Positions 14,870-19,158 of a stretch of DNA of 19,158 bases are shown here, piece by piece. The position numbers were made by a program, and so were the translations under genes. Source of the DNA: DASQWP01 sp050697555 (GTDB lineage Bacteria; Actinomycetota; Thermoleophilia; Gaiellales; Gaiellaceae). Location of the stretch: contig JBOHAD010000047.1 of NCBI GenBank assembly GCA_050697555.1, forward strand, positions 1 through 19,158. Reading direction: 5' to 3'. Below the pieces are notes generated by a model that ran no database searches, was not told the DNA's origin, and saw nothing but the letters and a program-made list of their open reading frames with translations. The stretch's first letter is position 1, and each line of letters opens with the position of its first letter.

Positions 14870-16579
14870 GTGAGGGGAAAGTCATTCAAGTTTCTTCTTC
14901 TGCTTGCCGCGCTCGTGCTCGCCCTCGGGGCAGCGAGCTGCGGCGGGGATGACGACGACGGCGACGCCGCCGGTGAGACCGGCGTCACCGAAGAGGACGG
15001 GGACGGCGACGGCCAGCAGGGCGGCACGATGGTCTTCGCGGGCGCTGCCGACCCGGTCGTCCTCGACGGGGCGCTCGTCTCGGACGGCGAGTCGCTTCGC
15101 GTCATCGACCAGATCTTCGAGGGCCTCGTAACCCTCTCGGCCGGCGGAACGGAGCTCGAGCCGGGTCTCGCCGAGAGCTGGGAGGTTGCGGAAGACGGCA
15201 TGGCGTACACGTTCCAGCTGCGGGAGGGCGTGACCTTCCACGACGGCGAGCCGTTCAACGCCGAGGCCGTCTGCTTCAACTTCGACCGCTGGTACAACTT
15301 CGAGGGCTCCTTCCAGAACCCGAGCGCCTCGTACTACTGGCAAACGGTCTGGGGAGGCTTCGCCAATCCCGAGGAGGGGAGCCCGGAGGGGAGCCTCTAC
15401 GAGAGTTGCGAGGCGAACGACGAGCTCTCGGTGACGCTCAACCTCACGGGCCCGTCGGCCTCCATCCTGGGCGCGCTCGCGCTCACGAACTTCACGATCG
15501 CCAGCCCCGCTGCGCTCGAGGAGTTCGGCGCGGACGAGGGCGAGGTCGACGACGAGGGCATCTTCCACCCGACCGGGACGTACGGGACCGAGCACCCGAT
15601 TGGCACCGGCCCATTCCAGTTCGTCTCCTGGACGCGTGGCGACCGCCTCACGCTCGAGCGGTTCGACGACTACTGGGGCGAGCCGGCCTTCCTGGACGAG
15701 CTCATCTTCCGCCCGATCCCTGACAACGCGGCGCGCCTCCAGGCGCTCCAGACGGGCGAGATCCAGGGCTACGACCTCGTGGAGCCTCAGGACGTGCCCA
15801 CGATCGAGGCGGACGAGAACCTCCAGATCCTCGAGCGGCCGCCCTTCAACATCGCCTACGTCGGGATCAACCAGGCCCACGAGCCGCTCGACCAGCTCGA
15901 GGTGCGCCAGGCGATCGCGCACGCGCTCAACCGCCAGGACGTCGTCGACTCCTTCTACGCCGGCCGCGGCGTGGTCGCGAAGGAGTTCATGCCGCCCGAG
16001 GTCATCGGCTACGCGGACGACGTCACCGAGTACGAGTACGACCCCGAGATGTCGATGCAGCTCCTGGAGCAGGCGGGCGTGGAGACGCCGGTCGAGCTCA
16101 CGTTCTGCTACCCGACGGACGTCTCCCGGCCGTACATGCCGGACCCGGTGCGGAACTTCCAGGCGTTCGCCGAGCACCTCAACCAGGCCGGCTTCCAGAT
16201 CGAGCCGCGGGCGGCGCCCTGGAGCCCGGACTACCTCGGCCTCGTGGACGAAGGGAGATGCCCGCTGTACCTGCTCGGATGGACCGGCGACTACGCCGAC
16301 GCCGACAACTTCATCGGGACCTTCTTCCAGACCCCGCAGGAGGCCTGGGGCTTCGACAACCAGGAGATCTTCGACATCCTGGACGAGGCGGAGGTCGAGA
16401 CCGACCCCGACGCGCGTGAGCAGCTCTACCAGGAGGCCAACCGCCTGATCGTGGACTTCCTGCCGGGCGTGCCGTACGCGCACTCGGAGCCCGCGCTCGC
16501 CTTCCAGGCGAACGTCCAGGGCTACCAGCCGAGCCCCGTCTCGCTCGAGCCCTTCTCCCTCGTCTACTTCGAGGAGTAG
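14870..16579 (+). CDS. Peptide/nickel-type ABC transporter substrate-binding lipoprotein
   Basis: This is the extracytoplasmic solute-binding protein (family 5, DppA/OppA-like) of the importer encoded downstream. The 569 residues start with a lipoprotein signal: basic VRGKSFK, a leucine-rich core, and C24 in LGAASC, a slightly unusual lipobox with A at -3. An Asp/Glu/Gly linker (about 27-48) follows. The mature domain has FQLREGVTFHDGEPFNAEAV, the family 5 signature, and LDQLEVRQAIAHALNRQDVV. The substrate is likely a peptide or other oligomer; it cannot be fixed. GTG 14870 is supported by the ribosome site and signal peptide. A perfect stem-loop separates it from the permease gene, which may raise its level over the permeases. 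Confidence 0.95.
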   Translation: MRGKSFKFLLLLAALVLALGAASCGGDDDDGDAAGETGVTEEDGDGDGQQGGTMVFAGAADPVVLDGALVSDGESLRVIDQIFEGLVTLSAGGTELEPGLAESWEVAEDGMAYTFQLREGVTFHDGEPFNAEAVCFNFDRWYNFEGSFQNPSASYYWQTVWGGFANPEEGSPEGSLYESCEANDELSVTLNLTGPSASILGALALTNFTIASPAALEEFGADEGEVDDEGIFHPTGTYGTEHPIGTGPFQFVSWTRGDRLTLERFDDYWGEPAFLDELIFRPIPDNAARLQALQTGEIQGYDLVEPQDVPTIEADENLQILERPPFNIAYVGINQAHEPLDQLEVRQAIAHALNRQDVVDSFYAGRGVVAKEFMPPEVIGYADDVTEYEYDPEMSMQLLEQAGVETPVELTFCYPTDVSRPYMPDPVRNFQAFAEHLNQAGFQIEPRAAPWSPDYLGLVDEGRCPLYLLGWTGDYADADNFIGTFFQTPQEAWGFDNQEIFDILDEAEVETDPDAREQLYQEANRLIVDFLPGVPYAHSEPALAFQANVQGYQPSPVSLEPFSLVYFEE

Positions 16580-16594
16580 GGAGCAGGACTAGAG

Positions 16595-16645
16595 AGCCGG
16601 CGGACGACGAACGAGAATGCTTCGCTTCGTCGTCCGCCGGCTTTT
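16595..16645 (+). terminator. Perfect 17-bp stem-loop enclosing the permease start codon
   Basis: The left arm 16595-16611 (AGCCGGCGGACGACGAA) and right arm 16626-16642 are exact reverse complements. A 14-nt loop (16612-16625) lies between, and the run TTTT ends at 16645. The permease ATG (16617-16619) is in the loop, and the right arm codes for residues 4-9 of the protein. It has the shape of an intrinsic terminator or attenuator on the plus strand, though the T-run is short. It may both reduce read-through and control permease translation. Confidence 0.75.
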
Positions 16646-17621
16646 GCTTCTCGCCCCGATCCTCATCGGGCTCTCGATCCTCGTCTTCCTCTGGATCAGG
16701 GCCCTACCGGGCGGGCCGGCGCAGGCCCTCCTGGGCGAGCGCGCGACCGCTGAGCAGGTCGCCCAGATCGAGCGGGAGTACGGGCTCGACAAGCCGATTC
16801 ACGAGCAGTACTGGCGCTTCGTCGACAAGGCGGTGACCCTCGACTTCGGCACGAGCACGTACTCGCGCCAGCCGGTCACGGAGGAGATCAAGCGGCGCTT
16901 CCCCGCCACGGTCGAGCTGGCGCTCGCGGCCATGTTCTTCTCGCTCTCGGTCGGGATCCCCCTCGGCTTCATCGCCGCCAAGCGGCACGGGGGCTTCCTC
17001 GACCACGCGAGCCTGGTCGCGTCCCTGATCGGAATCTCGATCCCGATCTTCTTCCTCGCCATCATCCTCAAGTACATCTTCGCCGTGCAGCTCGGCTGGC
17101 TTCCCACCGTGGGACGCATGTCGGTGCTCATCACCGTCGACCACCCGACGAACTTCTACGTCCTCGACGCCATCCTCGCGGGGAGCTGGGAGGCGTTCGT
17201 CGACGTGGGCAAGCATCTCGTCCTGCCAGCGGTCGCCCTCGGCTCGATTCCGCTCGCCATCGTCGCGCGGATCACGCGCGCTGCGGTGCTCGACGTCCAG
17301 AACGAGGACTACGTCCGCACGGCGCGTGCGAAGGGCCTCGCGCCGCGCATCGTCGACGTCCGCCACGTGCTTCGAAACGCGATGCTGCCGATCTCGACGA
17401 TCATCGGCCTCCAGGTCGGGCTCCTGCTCTCGGGCGCCGTCCTGACCGAGACAGTCTTCGCCTGGCCGGGCATGGGGACGCTCCTCGTCGGCGCGATCGA
17501 GCAGCGCGACTTCCCCGTCCTCCAGGGCGGCATCCTCTTCCTCGCCATCATCTTCGTCCTCGTCAACCTGCTCGTTGACATCTCGTACGCCTTCCTCAAC
17601 CCGCGCATCCGGTACAGCTAA
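16617..17621 (+). CDS. dppB: ABC transporter permease, DppB-like
   Basis: This is the first membrane subunit of the peptide/nickel-type importer. The 334-residue product has six expected transmembrane segments, the first at about 9-29 (LLLLAPILIGLSILVFLWI). The loop ALPGGPAQALLGERAT and the segment EYGLDKPIHEQYWRF are characteristic of DppB permeases. The EAA coupling loop is in VRTARAKGLAPRIVDVRHVLRNA, and the protein ends FLNPRIRYS, the family C-terminus. ATG 16617 gives the standard start MLRFVVRRLLLL. It lies in the loop of a strong hairpin and has only a weak ribosome site, so translation is probably limited. dppC starts 2 nt after its stop. Confidence 0.95.
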   Translation: MLRFVVRRLLLLAPILIGLSILVFLWIRALPGGPAQALLGERATAEQVAQIEREYGLDKPIHEQYWRFVDKAVTLDFGTSTYSRQPVTEEIKRRFPATVELALAAMFFSLSVGIPLGFIAAKRHGGFLDHASLVASLIGISIPIFFLAIILKYIFAVQLGWLPTVGRMSVLITVDHPTNFYVLDAILAGSWEAFVDVGKHLVLPAVALGSIPLAIVARITRAAVLDVQNEDYVRTARAKGLAPRIVDVRHVLRNAMLPISTIIGLQVGLLLSGAVLTETVFAWPGMGTLLVGAIEQRDFPVLQGGILFLAIIFVLVNLLVDISYAFLNPRIRYS

Positions 17622-17623
17622 GG

Positions 17624-18532
17624 ATGTCCGTCGTCGAGCTCGAATCCAGGGAGGTCCAGCTCGAGGCGCCGAGCGGCCTCTGGAAGGACGCCTGGCTCCG
17701 GCTGCGGAAGAACCCGGGCGCGATCGTCGGCTTCGCCCTCGTCGCCTTCTTCGTCGTCGTCGCCCTCTTTGCGCCTCTCATCGCCCCGTTCAGCCCTCGC
17801 GCCCTGGATCTGAGCCTCATCCGCGAGGGCTGCTGCCCTGGGCCTTCGGCGGAGCACTGGTTCGGAGTCGACGAGCTCGGCCGCGACGAGTTCACCCGCA
17901 TCGTGTACGGCGCCCGCTTCTCGCTCCTGATCGGCCTCGTGGCCGTCAGCGTCGGCCTCTCGCTCGGTCTCTTCTTCGGCGCGATCGCCGGCTACGTCGG
18001 CGGCTTCGTCGACTCCCTGATCATGCGCCTCATGGACATCATGCTCTCGATCCCGGGGCTCCTCCTCGCCATCGGCATCGTGGCGATGCTCGGCCCCGGG
18101 CTCTTCCAGATCATGATCGCCATCGGGATCGTGAACGTGCCCGTCTTCGCCCGGCTCTTGCGGGGGTCGATCCTCGCCCAGCGGGAGAACGACTTCGTGC
18201 TCGCCGCACGCGCCGTCGGCGTGCCGCGGCGCTCGATCCTGGGAGCGCACATCCTCCCGAACGCGATCTCGCCGGTGATCGTCCAGGGAACGCTCGCCAT
18301 GGCGACGGCGATCATCGACGTGGCCGGGCTCGGCTTCCTCGGCCTCGGCCCGCAGGACCCGGCGACCCCGGAGTGGGGCACGATGCTCACCGGCACGGTG
18401 CGCTACCTCCAGACGGCGCCGCACCTCGCCATCATCCCGGGCATCGCCATCGTGCTCTCCGTGCTCGGCTTCAACCTGATCGGGGACGGCCTGCGCGAGG
18501 CGCTCGACCCCAAGCTCAGGAACCGTGGCTAG
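17624..18532 (+). CDS. dppC: ABC transporter permease, DppC-like
   Basis: This is the second membrane subunit, 302 residues. A cytoplasmic N-terminus with WLRLRKNPGAIVG is followed by the first membrane helix and the HWFGVDELGRDEFTRIVYGARFSL motif typical of DppC; only part is given here. The EAA loop is AARAVGVPRRSILGAHILPNA. The end DGLREALDPKLR matches the family. A CC pair in the periplasmic loop (EGCCPGPS, about residues 68-75) is less usual. ATG 17624 comes 2 nt after the dppB stop (TAAGGATG), so the ribosome site AAGGA overlaps that stop and reinitiation is likely. Its stop overlaps the ATPase start by 8 nt. Confidence 0.95.
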   Translation: MSVVELESREVQLEAPSGLWKDAWLRLRKNPGAIVGFALVAFFVVVALFAPLIAPFSPRALDLSLIREGCCPGPSAEHWFGVDELGRDEFTRIVYGARFSLLIGLVAVSVGLSLGLFFGAIAGYVGGFVDSLIMRLMDIMLSIPGLLLAIGIVAMLGPGLFQIMIAIGIVNVPVFARLLRGSILAQRENDFVLAARAVGVPRRSILGAHILPNAISPVIVQGTLAMATAIIDVAGLGFLGLGPQDPATPEWGTMLTGTVRYLQTAPHLAIIPGIAIVLSVLGFNLIGDGLREALDPKLRNRG

Positions 18533-19158
18533 GCGGGACCCCCTGCTCGAGGTCGAGGACCTCATGGTTCAGTTCAGGACGAACCGGGGGACGGTGTACG
18601 CCGTCAACGGGATCACGTTCGACATCGCGCCGGGCGAGACGCTCGGAATCGTCGGCGAGTCGGGGTGCGGCAAGAGCGTCACCTCGCTCGCCATGCTCGG
18701 CATCCTCGCCCGTAACGGCCGCGTCACCGGCGGCACGGCGATATTCGAGGGACGCGACCTCCTCCAGCTCTCGGACGACGCGCTGCGCAAGATCCGCGGC
18801 CGCGACATCGCCATGATCTTCCAGGACCCGATGACCAGCCTGAACCCGGTGCTGACGGTCGGGCGGCAGCTCCGGGAGCCGCTCCAGACCCACTTCGACA
18901 TGAACAAGAAGCAGGCGACCGAGCGGGCGGCCGAGCTCCTCGACAGCGTCGGCATCCCGAGCCCGGCCGCGCGCCTGAAGGACTACCCGCACCAGTTCTC
19001 GGGAGGCATGCGCCAGCGGGCGATGATCGCGATGGCGCTCGCCTGCGAGCCCAAGCTCCTGATCGCGGACGAGCCGACGACGGCTCTCGACGTCACGATC
19101 CAGGCGCAGATCCTCGACCTCCTGCGAAAGCTCGTGGCCGGGCGCGACACGGCGCTCA
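18525..19158 (+). CDS. dppD: ABC transporter ATP-binding protein, DppD-like (partial, runs off the window)
   Basis: This is the first ATPase of the importer, 211 codons seen before the window ends. Walker A is GESGCGKS at 44-51, the Q-loop is Q100 in MIFQDPMTSLNP, the signature is FSGGMRQR at 158-165, and Walker B is LLIADEP at 178-184 with TTALDV after it. The D-loop is present; the H-loop and the C-terminal oligopeptide-type domain lie beyond the edge. GTG 18525 overlaps the dppC stop by 8 nt (GTGGCTAG) and gives a normal start (ARRDPLLEVEDL). A second ATPase (DppF) may follow outside the window. Confidence 0.95.
   Translation, partial: MARRDPLLEVEDLMVQFRTNRGTVYAVNGITFDIAPGETLGIVGESGCGKSVTSLAMLGILARNGRVTGGTAIFEGRDLLQLSDDALRKIRGRDIAMIFQDPMTSLNPVLTVGRQLREPLQTHFDMNKKQATERAAELLDSVGIPSPAARLKDYPHQFSGGMRQRAMIAMALACEPKLLIADEPTTALDVTIQAQILDLLRKLVAGRDTAL

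Noticed and set aside
14640..14870. Riboswitch upstream of the ABC operon
   Set aside because: I compared it by eye with cobalamin, TPP, FMN, SAM, glycine, c-di-GMP, c-di-AMP, fluoride and ZTP motifs and found none. The structured part also lies upstream of the likely promoter.
14882..16483. 533-codon open frame on the minus strand
   Set aside because: It is fully antisense to the binding-protein gene. Its low-complexity R/V/E/D composition is what GC-rich coding DNA gives on the other strand, and no family motif is seen.
17618..18565. 315-codon open frame on the minus strand
   Set aside because: Antisense to the DppC-like permease; repetitive D/E/H/R text with no recognisable domain.

Overview
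The window is GC-rich throughout (about 70% by eye), with tightly packed genes, many GTG and some TTG starts, and several starts with no Shine-Dalgarno. The gene content is actinobacterial: hopanoid side-chain enzymes HpnH/HpnG, a LutABC lactate system, a primary-type sigma-70 factor and an RHH/ParE toxin-antitoxin pair. My best guess is a deep-branching actinobacterium such as Thermoleophilia (Gaiellales or Solirubrobacterales). That placement is inference from gene content and style, not from a marker search.

Layout. (1) 33-3426, plus strand: hpnH, hpnG, ispH and pheA form an apparent operon. It joins the last step of the MEP isoprenoid pathway to hopanoid side-chain building, followed by prephenate dehydratase. 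A perfect 12-bp hairpin sits between hpnH and hpnG. (2) 3460-4064, minus strand: a small secreted six-cysteine protein of unknown function and an overlapping 62-residue single-pass membrane ORF. (3) 4179-7257, minus strand: a four-gene operon transcribed SDR dehydrogenase, class II HDAC-like deacetylase, CnoX-like thioredoxin, double-GNAT acetyltransferase. Its junctions overlap or abut. (4) 7277-9721, plus strand: lutA-lutB-lutC for L-lactate oxidation, with an unusually short LutC. It diverges from the SDR operon across only 19 bp. (5) 9718-10557, minus strand: a stand-alone 5'-3' exonuclease whose stop codon interlocks with that of lutC. It diverges from a type IA topoisomerase of the TopB kind (10593-12788, plus). 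(6) 12929-13981, plus: a sigma-70 factor with regions 1.1 to 4. (7) 13991-14539, minus: a ParE-type toxin and its ribbon-helix-helix antitoxin, with a promoter/operator that suggests a leaderless antitoxin mRNA. (8) 14870 to the end, plus: a peptide/nickel-type ABC importer operon (lipoprotein binding protein, two permeases, first ATPase cut by the window edge).

No defence system, prophage, insertion sequence, CRISPR array, tRNA or rRNA was seen. The most interesting unexplained signals are non-coding. A perfect 17-bp stem-loop holds the start codon of the first permease in its loop. A minus-strand intrinsic terminator at 14607-14648 has no gene in front of it. The hpnH/hpnG hairpin is a third. 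The deacetylase/acetyltransferase operon and the short LutC are the most notable coding observations.
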